From: Raoultibacter phocaeensis
GTDB lineage: Bacteria; Actinomycetota; Coriobacteriia; Coriobacteriales; Eggerthellaceae
Direction of reading: 5' to 3'
Length of the DNA stretch: 64,000 bases
NCBI RefSeq assembly: GCF_901411515.1
Contig: NZ_CABDUX010000002.1
Location: forward strand, 1,116,001 to 1,180,000
The notes beneath the pieces are model-generated. The model did no database searches and was not told the DNA's origin. It saw only the letters and a program-made list of their open reading frames with translations. Shown here one piece after another: positions 28,540 through 36,950 of this stretch. Position numbers and translations under genes: made by a program. Positions within the stretch are counted from its first letter, which is position 1. Each line of letters starts with the position of its first letter.

Positions 28540-30092
28540 TGGAGGACCGTCTTCCCGCACCGGAAGAAGTGCGCGCAACCTTTCGCCGCCTGTTCGACGA
28601 CGATCCCGAAAAGGCTGTCGCCTACCTGTATGCACTGGGAACGGCGAGCGGCTATCTGAAATCGGAAACCGTCGAACGCGCCCTTCGCTGGACAAGCGAA
28701 AGCGCCTACGGAACGCTCGAATGCACGATTAACCTCGCCAAGCCCGAGAAGGACCCCCGCACGATCGCCAAGGCCGCCTCGAACTCGTCGGGCAATACGG
28801 GATCGAAGCGTGTCCAGACCGATGCCATCACGGCATTTCCCGAATCGCACCCCGCACGAGTGGCGCCGCTGTGCGATCTCTGCTGGGAGAACGAAGGATT
28901 CCCCGGCACGTGCGATCACCCTGCGAAGCCGGGCCTTCGTATCGCCCCCCTCTCGCTCGGCGGCGAATGCTGGGGGCTCCAATTCTCACCCTACGCCTAC
29001 TTCCCCGAACATTGCATCGCGCTTTCGAGAGAACACCGACCCATGAAGATCGACGTAGCGTGCTTCGAGCGTTTACTTGATTTCGTCGACGCCCTGCCGT
29101 TCTACTTCGTTGGATCGAACGCCGATCTGCCCATCGTAGGCGGCTCGATCCTCTCCCACGATCACTTTCAAGGCGGCAGATACACGTTTCCGCTCATGAA
29201 GGCGCCCGTTGAACGCGAAGTCGCACTTTCGGGGGCACCCGGTGTGCGCGCCGGCATCGTGCGCTGGCCGGCGTCGGTTCTGCGCCTCCGCTCGGAAAAC
29301 CGCAGCGAGCTCGCCCATGCGGCAACGAACGTCCTCTATGCGTGGCAAGGGTTTTCCTGCGATGCCTGCAACATTGTATCCGCAAGCGCAGGCGAAACAG
29401 GAATCGTCGTCACGCACAACACGCTCAACCCTATCGTGCGCAAGACGGGATCGACGTACAGCATGGACCTCGTGTTGCGCAACAACCGAATCGACGCAGA
29501 ACACCCCTGGGGCATCTTTCATCCCGGCGCAGAACTCCATCACCTCAAGAAGGAGAACATCGGCCTTATCGAGATCATGGGACTCGCCATCCTACCCCCG
29601 CGCTTGGCTACGGAGATCCCCGCCGTCCAGCGCGAACTTATCGAAGCGGCGCGATCGGGGCTTTCCCCCGAAATGCTGGAAACGCGCTTGCGCGATCAGT
29701 CCCTCACCGCCTCCCATGCGTCGTGGGCAGCCGCTATCTACGCGCGCCGCAGCGCAGAATTTCTCAAAGGGCACGCCGACTTGGCGCAAAGCGGCCGTCA
29801 TGCGACTTCACCGAGTGTGCCCAGAAAGCCCGGCGCCGACCTCTCCGCGCATGCCCATGCCGAAACCCGACCGTTGCAAGCTGAAGCACCTGAGCCAGAC
29901 GACGTGCTCCATCCCGTCACGAGCAACGAAACCAAACCACCCGAGCCCGTCTGCGCACTCCATCCTGTCATCAAAGACGAAATCGGACGTGCGTTCGCAC
30001 GCATCCTCGAAACCACCAGCGTATTCAAACGCGATGAAACCGGACAAGCAGGTTGGACAGCCTTCCTGGACGAGCTCAACCGCACGCGATGA
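28536..30092 (+). CDS. galT: Class II galactose-1-phosphate uridylyltransferase
   Basis: Exchanges UMP between UDP-glucose and galactose-1-phosphate. It belongs to the Gram-positive class II (GalT2) group, shown by FPGTCDHPAKPGLRIAPL, WGLQFSPYAYFPEHCI and the active-site region PIVGGSILSHDHFQGG. The ATG at 28536 overlaps the galK stop and follows GGAAAGG. The protein has 518 residues. Around residues 420-485 there is an insert with two related segments (DDVLHPVTSNE and CALHPVIKDE) before the conserved end ILETTSVFKRDETG. galE is not nearby, so epimerisation must come from elsewhere. This is the last gene of the operon; no clear terminator was found. Confidence 0.92.
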   Translation: MMEDRLPAPEEVRATFRRLFDDDPEKAVAYLYALGTASGYLKSETVERALRWTSESAYGTLECTINLAKPEKDPRTIAKAASNSSGNTGSKRVQTDAITAFPESHPARVAPLCDLCWENEGFPGTCDHPAKPGLRIAPLSLGGECWGLQFSPYAYFPEHCIALSREHRPMKIDVACFERLLDFVDALPFYFVGSNADLPIVGGSILSHDHFQGGRYTFPLMKAPVEREVALSGAPGVRAGIVRWPASVLRLRSENRSELAHAATNVLYAWQGFSCDACNIVSASAGETGIVVTHNTLNPIVRKTGSTYSMDLVLRNNRIDAEHPWGIFHPGAELHHLKKENIGLIEIMGLAILPPRLATEIPAVQRELIEAARSGLSPEMLETRLRDQSLTASHASWAAAIYARRSAEFLKGHADLAQSGRHATSPSVPRKPGADLSAHAHAETRPLQAEAPEPDDVLHPVTSNETKPPEPVCALHPVIKDEIGRAFARILETTSVFKRDETGQAGWTAFLDELNRTR

Positions 30093-30285
30093 ATGCGAGG
30101 GAACACCGATCGACGTGCCGTCGCGATTCTTCAGCGATTCCCAGCAGCAACAACCTCCGACGACCAATATCGACGCATGGTGCCGTTCAGCCTCTGGATT
30201 CCATGCCGCTTGACCATCGATGGGCGGGCGATCGGCAAGGGGCGCAGGCGTGCGCCGATGGTGATTTGGCGGCGGAAGGCCGACC

Positions 30286-30472
30286 AAAGCCCAAAAACCG
30301 CCGTCGTGAAGCGTTCGACGGGCTTTAAGGCCTCGACGGGACACGCAAACGGAAGGCTGTCGCATACACTGAGAAACCGACGAGCCAATGAACAGGGGTT
30401 ATCGTTTCCAAGAAATCTTCTTGTATCGGTAATGAATTATGAAGTCCTTCACAGCGGCGATTTTTGGGCTTT
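30286..30472. repeat. Diverged 26-base inverted repeat in a 588-base gene-free gap
   Basis: Arms 30286-30311 and 30447-30472 match in 23 of 26 positions in inverted orientation, with 135 bases between; both contain AAAGCCCAAAAA. The gap 30093-30680 between galT and azlD holds only short overlapping ORFs with no recognisable product. The arms encode related peptide fragments (PKNRR) in the frames facing each other, as diverged copies of one element would. It could be the remnant of a dispersed repeat or MITE. Confidence 0.45.
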
Positions 30473-30680
30473 CGGAGGCTCCGCAGCTCGATATTGACGC
30501 GACCCAGCATGGCACCTGACGGCCATCTGGCGCGTCAGTGCTCCGAACGGGCACATGTCGATGCTGTTTTAAAGGCGGATTGCGAGGCATGCGATACTGC
30601 AGAGACTGAGCGGGCTTTTGCGGCCTTCGCGCTATGCGGAAGCCGAGCGGGCCTCGGCAGATATCGTGCGATGCGGCAGC

Positions 30681-31016
30681 CTAGATCATGAGCAGAAGCG
30701 CATAGGCAACGACACCCGTGATCGCGCACCACAGAAGCGACTTCGTCTTAAGGCCCACGATCACCACGAGCGCCGCCGCAAGCAAAGGAGCGGCCGCAGG
30801 CCAAAGGCCAGCATCGAACATGCCGGGCGTGAGCAGATCGTTTGCAACGAGGGCCGCGAACGCCGCAGGAGGTATGAACCCGAGGGCCTCGCTTACGCGC
30901 TCAGGCAGCTCCTTGCCCTTCAGCAGAAACAGCGGCACCACGCGGCACACGAGCATGGTGCCCGCGCAGCAGGCGAACACGATGAGGAATTCAGGCCAGC
31001 CCATGAGCTCGCTCAC
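30681..31016 (-). CDS. azlD: AzlD-family branched-chain amino acid exporter subunit
   Basis: Small membrane protein of 111 residues with about four helices (LIVFACCAGTMLVCRVVPLFLL, AAFAALVANDLL, AAAPLLAAALVVIVGLKT, LLWCAITGVVAYALLL). It pairs with AzlC to export branched-chain amino acids or analogues. The start GTG 31016 overlaps the azlC stop as GTGA, with GGAGGTGAGG just upstream; ATG 31004 is an alternative. Gene pair order and overlap are typical of azlCD. Confidence 0.88.
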   Translation of the reverse strand: MSELMGWPEFLIVFACCAGTMLVCRVVPLFLLKGKELPERVSEALGFIPPAAFAALVANDLLTPGMFDAGLWPAAAPLLAAALVVIVGLKTKSLLWCAITGVVAYALLLMI

Positions 31017-31696
31017 CTTTTCCTCACCTCCGAAAACACCATCGCCGCCACGACGCCGGCGACAGCTCCTATCAAAATGGCGGGGCCCGAAAGCCCGACC
31101 GCCTTGCACAAAAACACGCCCACTACGGCGACACCGACTGCGATCCCGTTTGCAGGCGTGATTTTCTGCGTGCAGAGCAGGCAGATGAATATCGACGTCA
31201 TCGCAAACGACGCGATGGCAAGCGGGATGCCGATCGCAGATCCCACTAACACGCCGACCACGTTCGAAAGCGTCCACGACGTTTGGGAGAACAGGTTCAC
31301 CATGGTGGCCCTGCCAACCGACCAGCCGCCCTCTTCGAACTTTGCCATGTTCACGCCGTAGCTCTCGTCGGTCACCGTAGCGGCGAACAGAAACGACACC
31401 CGCTTGCGCACGCCTTCGCACGCCTTCGCAAACGACGCGCTGTAGAGCATCTGGCGCGTGTTCACAAGCGACACCGATGCCACGATAGCCGAGATAGGAG
31501 CACCCGCAATCCACATGTTCGGAATCATGAACTGCCCCGCACCCGAATAGAACAGAGCCGAAAGCAGAAAGACCTGCAGGGCGTCGAGCCCGATCGAAGC
31601 GCAGAGGATGCCGCATGGAATGCCGATCGCCACGTATCCGAGCATGATCGGAAGCGCGGCTGAAAGCGATTGCTGTATATGTTCTCTCGATGGCAT
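31013..31696 (-). CDS. azlC: AzlC-family amino acid permease
   Basis: Large subunit of the AzlCD-type exporter. In about 227 residues it shows the conserved start ALPIMLGYVAIGIPCGIL, the family segments FYSGAGQFMIPNM and VNTRQMLYSASF, TDESYGVN and roughly six hydrophobic helices. ATG 31696 is preferred over TTG 31705. Neither has a ribosome site, but a TATAAT ends only about ten bases before the ATG, which suggests an almost leaderless message. It overlaps azlD by four bases. Substrates in the family are branched-chain amino acids and 4-azaleucine; here this is inference. Confidence 0.9.
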   Translation of the reverse strand: MPSREHIQQSLSAALPIMLGYVAIGIPCGILCASIGLDALQVFLLSALFYSGAGQFMIPNMWIAGAPISAIVASVSLVNTRQMLYSASFAKACEGVRKRVSFLFAATVTDESYGVNMAKFEEGGWSVGRATMVNLFSQTSWTLSNVVGVLVGSAIGIPLAIASFAMTSIFICLLCTQKITPANGIAVGVAVVGVFLCKAVGLSGPAILIGAVAGVVAAMVFSEVRKR

Positions 31697-31706
31697 AACT
31701 TGCAAG

Positions 31707-31735
31707 ATTATAACGGTATGCAGCCGTTTTGTAAT
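31707..31735 (-). promoter_or_regulatory. azlC promoter close to the start codon
   Basis: On the minus strand ATTACA (31730-31735) and a perfect TATAAT (31707-31712) are separated by 17 bases. Initiation seven bases later falls within about four bases of ATG 31696, so the transcript would be essentially leaderless. Confidence 0.6.
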
Positions 31736-31835
31736 CCCTTATTTACATTCGGCCGAGGTCCTGCGAAACCGAACCATTTGACTCTAGGCCAGCGCAACCG
31801 TGACCGCCAGCCGATTCCAGCCGAACCCGGCCAGC

Positions 31836-32879
31836 CTATCGATGCAGCGACTGCGGAACGAACAGCTCCTGGTAGAGGCTCTTCGCGTAACGGTCGGTCA
31901 TGCCGGCGACGTAATCGGTGACTGCGCGCAAATCATCGCCCCCTGATATGGCGCGGTACTCGTCGGGCACCTCGTCGATATGCTCGACGTAGTAATCGAA
32001 CACATCGCCGATGAGGTGCATGGCTTTGCGCACTTCCGCCATGACGACCGGCGCCATGTACACCCGCTCGAACAGAAACGACCTCAGCTCGCTCATAGCA
32101 TCCCACACCTGCTCGCTCATCGCGATGTCGTCGCGGTCAGCCGAGGTCTTCACCATGTCGAGCACGAGCGTCTGTATACGCGAGGAATGATCGGGGCCCA
32201 AGACCTCATGCGTTGAGTCCGGAAGGTCTGATTCTCGCAGAACGCCTGCGCGAATCGCATCGTCGATGTCGTGGTTCACATACGCGATGCGATCGGCCGT
32301 AGCCACGATGCGGCCTTCGAGGGTCTCGGCGCGCTCGTCGCCCGTATGGCAGACGATGCCGTCGCGTACTTCGGGCGTGAGATTCAAGCCCTTGCCGCCA
32401 TTCTCGATTACCTCGACCACGCGCAGGCTCTGCACGTTGTGATGGTAAAGCAACGGGTTGTCGGGGCCTTCGTAAGACACCCCTGTATGGCGCGCAAGGC
32501 AGATCGAAAGCGCCTCTTCCCCGGTGTGGCCAAAGGGGGTGTGGCCGAGATCATGTCCGAGCGCGATCGCCTCGGTGAGATCTTCGTTGAGGCCGAGCGC
32601 GCGGGCTATCGTACGGGCGATCTGGGATACTTCGAGCGTATGGGTGAGCCGGGTGCGGAAATGATCGCCTTCGGCAGCAAGGAACACCTGCGTCTTGTGG
32701 GATAAGCGGCGAAACGACTTCGTATGGAGAATCTTGTCGCGGTCGCGCTGGTAATCGTTTCTCAGGATGTCGGGTTCGGTCGAGCGCGCCCTTCCCTCGC
32801 TCTCGTCGGCATAGGCGGCCTCGTCCGATAAGACGACGTGCTCCCGTTCTTCCTGGTCCTCGCGATAGATGATGCGCAT
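31836..32879 (-). CDS. dgt: dGTPase-like deoxynucleotide triphosphohydrolase
   Basis: HD-domain enzyme that hydrolyses dNTPs to deoxynucleoside and triphosphate. The signature is complete: TKSFRRLSHKTQVF, RTRLTHTLEVSQIARTIARALGL (first metal His), and AIALGHDLGHTPFGHTGE (HD pair and following His). DGIVCHTGD and DRIAYVNHDIDDAIRAG are conserved in the family. Length is 347 residues from ATG 32879 behind GAGGAGG; the long upstream reading frame is a shadow of mtnA. It could instead be a broader dNTPase of this family. It is separated from mtnA by 77 bases. Confidence 0.93.
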   Translation of the reverse strand: MRIIYREDQEEREHVVLSDEAAYADESEGRARSTEPDILRNDYQRDRDKILHTKSFRRLSHKTQVFLAAEGDHFRTRLTHTLEVSQIARTIARALGLNEDLTEAIALGHDLGHTPFGHTGEEALSICLARHTGVSYEGPDNPLLYHHNVQSLRVVEVIENGGKGLNLTPEVRDGIVCHTGDERAETLEGRIVATADRIAYVNHDIDDAIRAGVLRESDLPDSTHEVLGPDHSSRIQTLVLDMVKTSADRDDIAMSEQVWDAMSELRSFLFERVYMAPVVMAEVRKAMHLIGDVFDYYVEHIDEVPDEYRAISGGDDLRAVTDYVAGMTDRYAKSLYQELFVPQSLHR

Positions 32880-32956
32880 GGTGCCTCCTCGGCGTCGAAC
32901 GCAAGGGTCTCGCCCGTTTTTCGCAAGTGTAGCAGAAGAACACCCCGATGCCGAGA

Positions 32957-34006
32957 TCAACCGAGGGCCTGCGTGATGGATTCCGGCTCGAAGACGCCTC
33001 GTTCGGTGACTATTGCGGTTATCAGGTTTGCAGGCGTTACATCGAACGCAGGGTTGAACACGCAGACGCCGTCGGGAACGAAGGAGGCGACCTCGGTCGC
33101 ATCGCGCTGTTCGATGGGGATCTGCGAACCCGCCGAAAGCACTGCATCGACGGTGGAAGTCGGTGCGGCGATATAGAACGGGACGCCATGGTGCTTGGCG
33201 AGCACAGCGAGGCCGTACGTGCCGATCTTGTTCGCCGTATCGCCGTTTGCGCAGATGCGATCCGCACCGACGACGACGGCATCCACCTTTCCTGCAGCCA
33301 TGATCGAAGCCGCCATGTTGTCGCAGATGAGCGTGCAGGGAACCCCTGCTTGCCCGAGCTCCCACGCGGTTAAGCGCGAGCCTTGGCCAACCGGCCGTGT
33401 CTCATCGGCGTACACCATCGCCACCTTGCCCTGTTCGGAGGCAGCGTACACCACGCCGAGGGCTGTTCCGTAAAACGCCGTGGCGAGGCTTCCCGCGTTG
33501 CAGTGCGTGAGGATGCGGCAGTCCCGTCCGAGCAGTGCCGCCCCGTGCGCTCCGATCGCTCGGTTGGCTGCTTCGTCTTCTGCAATCATGGCACGCACGT
33601 CGGCGGCAAGCTCATCGAGCACGTCTGCGGCGGAGACCCCGCGGGAACCAGCCGAGCGCGCAACGCCGAGCGCCCTTTTGACGCCCCACGAAAGGTTGAC
33701 CGCCGTAGGCCTGGCAGAAGCAACGAACTTTGCAACGTCTTCAAGCTCGTTGAGAAGCGCGGTGCCGTCCGCCGCCGTCGATTCGTTTGCCGCGTACAGG
33801 GCAAGCGCCGCCGCACCCCCGATGCCGATGGCGGGAGCCCCCCGAAGCGCCAGCGTTTTGATGGCTTCGACCATGTCGCCGCAGGTTGTCAAGTTGCGGT
33901 ATCCAAGCGACCGCGGCAAGACGCGCTGATCGACGATGCGGGCGGCAAGCGCACCGCCGTCATGTTCGACCATCTCTATGGTACGGGGCAGGTTCTCGGT
34001 GCCCAT
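32957..34006 (-). CDS. mtnA: S-methyl-5-thioribose-1-phosphate isomerase
   Basis: Converts methylthioribose-1-phosphate to the ribulose form in methionine salvage; homologues may act on related 5-deoxypentose phosphates. Of 349 residues, the eIF2B-like fold is marked by TLALRGAPAIGIGGA, NLSWGVKRAL, HCNAGSLAT (catalytic Cys), DETRPVGQGSRLTAWEL, DNMAASIM and GADRICANGDTANKIGTYGLA (catalytic Asp). ATG 34006 lies behind GGAGGAG. An extended -10 promoter is seen 43-51 bases upstream. Other mtn genes are not in the window, so the pathway may be partial or scattered. Confidence 0.95.
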   Translation of the reverse strand: MGTENLPRTIEMVEHDGGALAARIVDQRVLPRSLGYRNLTTCGDMVEAIKTLALRGAPAIGIGGAAALALYAANESTAADGTALLNELEDVAKFVASARPTAVNLSWGVKRALGVARSAGSRGVSAADVLDELAADVRAMIAEDEAANRAIGAHGAALLGRDCRILTHCNAGSLATAFYGTALGVVYAASEQGKVAMVYADETRPVGQGSRLTAWELGQAGVPCTLICDNMAASIMAAGKVDAVVVGADRICANGDTANKIGTYGLAVLAKHHGVPFYIAAPTSTVDAVLSAGSQIPIEQRDATEVASFVPDGVCVFNPAFDVTPANLITAIVTERGVFEPESITQALG

Positions 34007-34048
34007 CGACTCCTCCGATCGCAGTTCGTTCGAACTCGGTTCGTCCAG

Positions 34049-34057
34049 AGTATAGCA
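34049..34057 (-). promoter_or_regulatory. mtnA extended -10 promoter
   Basis: TGC-TATACT on the minus strand is an extended -10 element without a good -35, giving a leader of about 35 bases. An AGTTCG-TT-CGAACT palindrome (34023-34036) lies in that leader and could be an operator. Confidence 0.45.
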
Positions 34058-34161
34058 AAGCCTCCACCCGCTCGCCCGCAAAGGTGCGCACCGCCCCGAT
34101 CACCCGCCGAAGCACATCTCGCAAATCCCCGATCGGAGCGACGCCCGTTTCATGCAAGCGC

Positions 34162-34560
34162 TCAAAAAGACGAAAGGGCCGCCCTCATCGCTTCGAGCGG
34201 CAACCGCAAGCACTTCTTCCGCGATCGACCGACCTCGACGGCACCGAGCGCCTCGATCACCTCTTCCTCGGAAAGTGCTAAACAGTCTGCAACAGAGCGC
34301 CCGCGCACGGCTTCCATCACTGCTTCGGCACTCGCAATGCACAGCGAGCATCCATAGCCCTCGTAGCACCCCCGCTCCACGATAGCGTCTCCCCCCAAGC
34401 ACTCGCGTACGTGAAACGCAACGCTGAGCGAATCTCCGCACAGCGTGTTCTCGCCTGAAGCGGCGGTTATGCGAACGCCTTCGGCCTCTGCCCCGAGCGA
34501 TGCGGGATCACCGCGAAACCGCGGATCGCGGTACCTTCTCATGACCTCATCGGTATCCAC
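34162..34560 (-). CDS. sufU: SufU-like sulfur carrier protein
   Basis: 132-residue IscU/SufU-fold protein. Ligand-type residues are Cys41 and Asp43 (LCGDSLSVAF), Cys71 (GYGCSLC) and Cys117 (RKKCLRLP), the spacing of zinc-binding SufU proteins that accept sulfur from SufS. The start GTG 34560 overlaps the upstream gene by 14 bases and is preceded by AAGGAGG; ATG 34542 is an alternative. No sufBCD or other Fe-S assembly genes are near, so its partner is most likely the desulfurase domain encoded just upstream. I infer a sulfur relay for molybdenum cofactor sulfuration rather than general Fe-S assembly. Confidence 0.85.
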   Translation of the reverse strand: MDTDEVMRRYRDPRFRGDPASLGAEAEGVRITAASGENTLCGDSLSVAFHVRECLGGDAIVERGCYEGYGCSLCIASAEAVMEAVRGRSVADCLALSEEEVIEALGAVEVGRSRKKCLRLPLEAMRAALSSF

Positions 34561-36364
34561 TGCAAAACGCCTCCTTCGCCTGCTCGATCCCCGCAAGAAG
34601 CCTGTCGACATCGCCTTCCTCGGAATACACGCCGAAGCTTGCGCGTACGCTCGCTGCGATACCGAGCGCCTGGTGAAGCGGCATCGCGCAATGGTTTCCC
34701 GCACGCACGGCAACGCCCCGATCGGCGAGCACCTGTGCGACATCGTGCGGATGCACGCCGTCGAGCGAAAACGACACGATAGACGACCGCCCGCCCAACT
34801 CGAACCCACCCGCTACCCGCACACCCCCGATCGCTTGCAAGCCCGTTAGAAGCCTGTCGCACAGCCCGCTTCCCCGCTCTTCGATCGCTGCAAGGCCGAT
34901 ATCGTCGAGAAAGTCGCACGCCTCCGCAAAGCCGACGGCTCCCGCAATGTTGGGCGTTCCCGCCTCGAAGCACAAAGGAGCCTCGGTACAGGTGAACCCC
35001 TTCGTATCGACGCGCTCGATCATGCCACCCCCGCCCATGAGCGGGCGCATGTGCTGAACGCGTTCGGAAGCGGCCCAGAGAAGGCCGATGCCGAACGATC
35101 CGTACATCTTGTGCGCCGACACGGCTGCGAAATCTGCGCCGAGCGCCGTAAACTGAAGCGGCATGTGGCCCGCAGCCTGGGCGCAATCGGCTACGACCGC
35201 CGCACCCGCCTCGTGCGCTTCGCGTGAAAGCAGCGGGATGTCGTTGGCGAGTCCCGTCACGTTGGAGACCTGGGTTAAGGCAGCCGCCTTGGGTTTTCGC
35301 TCGAGCAGTGCATGCCAGCTCGCCCGATCCACAAGCCCCCGCTCGTCGAGCCCGATATAGGCGAGCTCGATCCCCTTCTCGCGCGCAAGCATCTGCCACG
35401 GAACGATGTTCGCATGATGGCCCGCGGTATCGACGAGCACGAGATCGCCCGCTTTCAGGTTCGCGCCAGCCCAACCGAATGCTGCAAGGTTGAGCGCTTC
35501 GGTAGCTCCGTGCGTGAAGATCGCCTCCTGCTCCGGGATGCCGAAGAAGCGGGCAACGCGTTCGCGCGCTTCTTCGTAGCAATCGCTCGCCCGCTCTGCG
35601 AGCGGGTAGATACCGCGGTGGATGTTGCTGCGGGCTTCGGTTTCGAAGCGCTTTACCGCATCGAGCACCCGTTGCGGCGCCTGCGCGGTTGCCGCCGAAT
35701 CGAGATACGCAAGGCCCGATTCGTCGCCGTCGCAACCAAGCAGCGGAAACAGCCTCTTCGAACCTTTCTCGCGAACCCATAGCGCCTGCGCATGCTCGTA
35801 CGCATCCCGATCGTCAACATCGCCGAAGAGCACGGCGCCTCCCTGCTCGACGTCAACGACGCGATACCGCCCGAAGAGCTGCCGCGCGCCCTGGTCGCCT
35901 TCGAGTGCTTCGAGGTCGCCGAACACCGACGCGTCGAAAAGCACCGGGTTTCCGCGCTTACCCGCATGGGCCGAAGCAAAAAGAGCCGCATCGCCTACAC
36001 GGTAGGCATCCGCGAGAGCACGCAGGTGCTTTGGTGTGACGAACGGCTGGTCTGCCACCATGACGATGGCAGCATCGAGTCCCTGCATCGATTGTATGCC
36101 CGCGCGCACCGACGTTGCCTGACCACGATCCCATGCATCGTTTTCGATGATGCACACAGGAAGGTCGGCAACCTCCTCGGCAATGCGGACCTTGTCGCTT
36201 CCGACAACGACGCATACGTGTTCGAACCGCGCGGCAAGCGCGGTTAGGGCTGCACGGCGCACGAGGCTCTTTCCCCCGAGCTCGAGCAGCAGCTTCTGAT
36301 CTCCCATACGGGAGGAAGCCCCTGCGGCGAGCACGACGATCCCGATTCGGCACGTTTCATCCAT
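34547..36364 (-). CDS. Fusion of a MocA-like cytidylyltransferase with a SufS-like cysteine desulfurase
   Basis: 605-residue two-domain cytosolic protein. Residues 1 to about 200 form a MobA/MocA-type nucleotidyltransferase: VVLAAGASSRMGDQKLLLELGG near 10-31, and VMVADQPF near 101-108. Such enzymes attach CMP or GMP to molybdopterin. Residues about 217-605 are a class V PLP enzyme of the SufS/CsdA type: LDSAATAQAP, DTAGHHANIVPWQ, DCAQAAGH, SAHKMYGS with PLP-Lys419, and RAGNHCAMPL with active-site Cys559. The single frame has no internal stop. ATG 36364 follows GAGGAG inside the preceding stop region. I infer that one protein makes and sulfurates the cytosine-dinucleotide cofactor for the Mo enzyme in the same cluster. 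Confidence 0.9.
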   Translation of the reverse strand: MDETCRIGIVVLAAGASSRMGDQKLLLELGGKSLVRRAALTALAARFEHVCVVVGSDKVRIAEEVADLPVCIIENDAWDRGQATSVRAGIQSMQGLDAAIVMVADQPFVTPKHLRALADAYRVGDAALFASAHAGKRGNPVLFDASVFGDLEALEGDQGARQLFGRYRVVDVEQGGAVLFGDVDDRDAYEHAQALWVREKGSKRLFPLLGCDGDESGLAYLDSAATAQAPQRVLDAVKRFETEARSNIHRGIYPLAERASDCYEEARERVARFFGIPEQEAIFTHGATEALNLAAFGWAGANLKAGDLVLVDTAGHHANIVPWQMLAREKGIELAYIGLDERGLVDRASWHALLERKPKAAALTQVSNVTGLANDIPLLSREAHEAGAAVVADCAQAAGHMPLQFTALGADFAAVSAHKMYGSFGIGLLWAASERVQHMRPLMGGGGMIERVDTKGFTCTEAPLCFEAGTPNIAGAVGFAEACDFLDDIGLAAIEERGSGLCDRLLTGLQAIGGVRVAGGFELGGRSSIVSFSLDGVHPHDVAQVLADRGVAVRAGNHCAMPLHQALGIAASVRASFGVYSEEGDVDRLLAGIEQAKEAFCSGYR

Positions 36365-36371
36365 CGCGACT

Positions 36372-36950
36372 TTACTCCTCTTCCCCATCGGGTACTGCAC
36401 GCGTCTTTCCGCACACCACTTTCACGCCGACGGGAAGCTGATCGCTTTCAAGGGCCTCTTCGTCCTCGCTCGAAGCGGCATCGATGGTACCGTACGGCCA
36501 CGAGAGGATGCCCCCGAAATCGTAGACTTCGGCATATCCCAGATCAGCGAGCTTTACAGCGGCTTCGGCCGAACGGACCCCGGTGCGGCAATACACGAAC
36601 ACCGGCTGATCCTTGTCGGGAGCGACCTCGCGAGCAGATTCTTCGGTTATGGCTTCTGCGGGCAAAAGCCGTGCGTTCGCAATATGCGACGCGTCGTACT
36701 CCTCTTGGGTGCGCACGTCGAGCACGACATCTTGGTCGGACACCATGAGATCACGCGCCTGTTCGGCCGTTATCGTGCAGACCGCACCGTTCGAACCCGA
36801 TCCGTCCGCAGACCCGCCTTCGAAAGACTCCTCGGGTTCGCATCCGCTGAACGCGAGGAGCGAAACGCAGAGCGCGCAGACGATGCAGAGCCGAAGCCCG
36901 CACCGCACCCGACCCCACCTCTGCGCGGCGGATTTTCCGCAGCCGTTCAT
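36372..36950 (-). CDS. Rhodanese-domain lipoprotein
   Basis: 192-residue exported sulfurtransferase-like protein. A basic start and hydrophobic stretch end in the lipobox-like LAFSGC, followed by an acidic linker. The rhodanese domain shows VVLDVRTQEEYDASHIANARLLP, then the active-site loop VYCRTGVRSAEAA with the persulfide Cys, and VYDFGGILSWPYG. The start ATG 36950 overlaps the xdhC stop (ATGA), and its own stop is seven bases before the MocA-SufS gene. Its location outside the membrane separates it from the cytosolic sulfur relay. It may handle sulfur or repair the exported enzyme; this is speculation. Confidence 0.88.
   Translation of the reverse strand: MNGCGKSAAQRWGRVRCGLRLCIVCALCVSLLAFSGCEPEESFEGGSADGSGSNGAVCTITAEQARDLMVSDQDVVLDVRTQEEYDASHIANARLLPAEAITEESAREVAPDKDQPVFVYCRTGVRSAEAAVKLADLGYAEVYDFGGILSWPYGTIDAASSEDEEALESDQLPVGVKVVCGKTRAVPDGEEE

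Noticed and set aside
30399-30590. 63-codon minus-strand ORF in the galT-azlD gap
   Set aside because: No ribosome site or recognisable family; it runs through one arm of the inverted repeat, so a real gene is doubtful.
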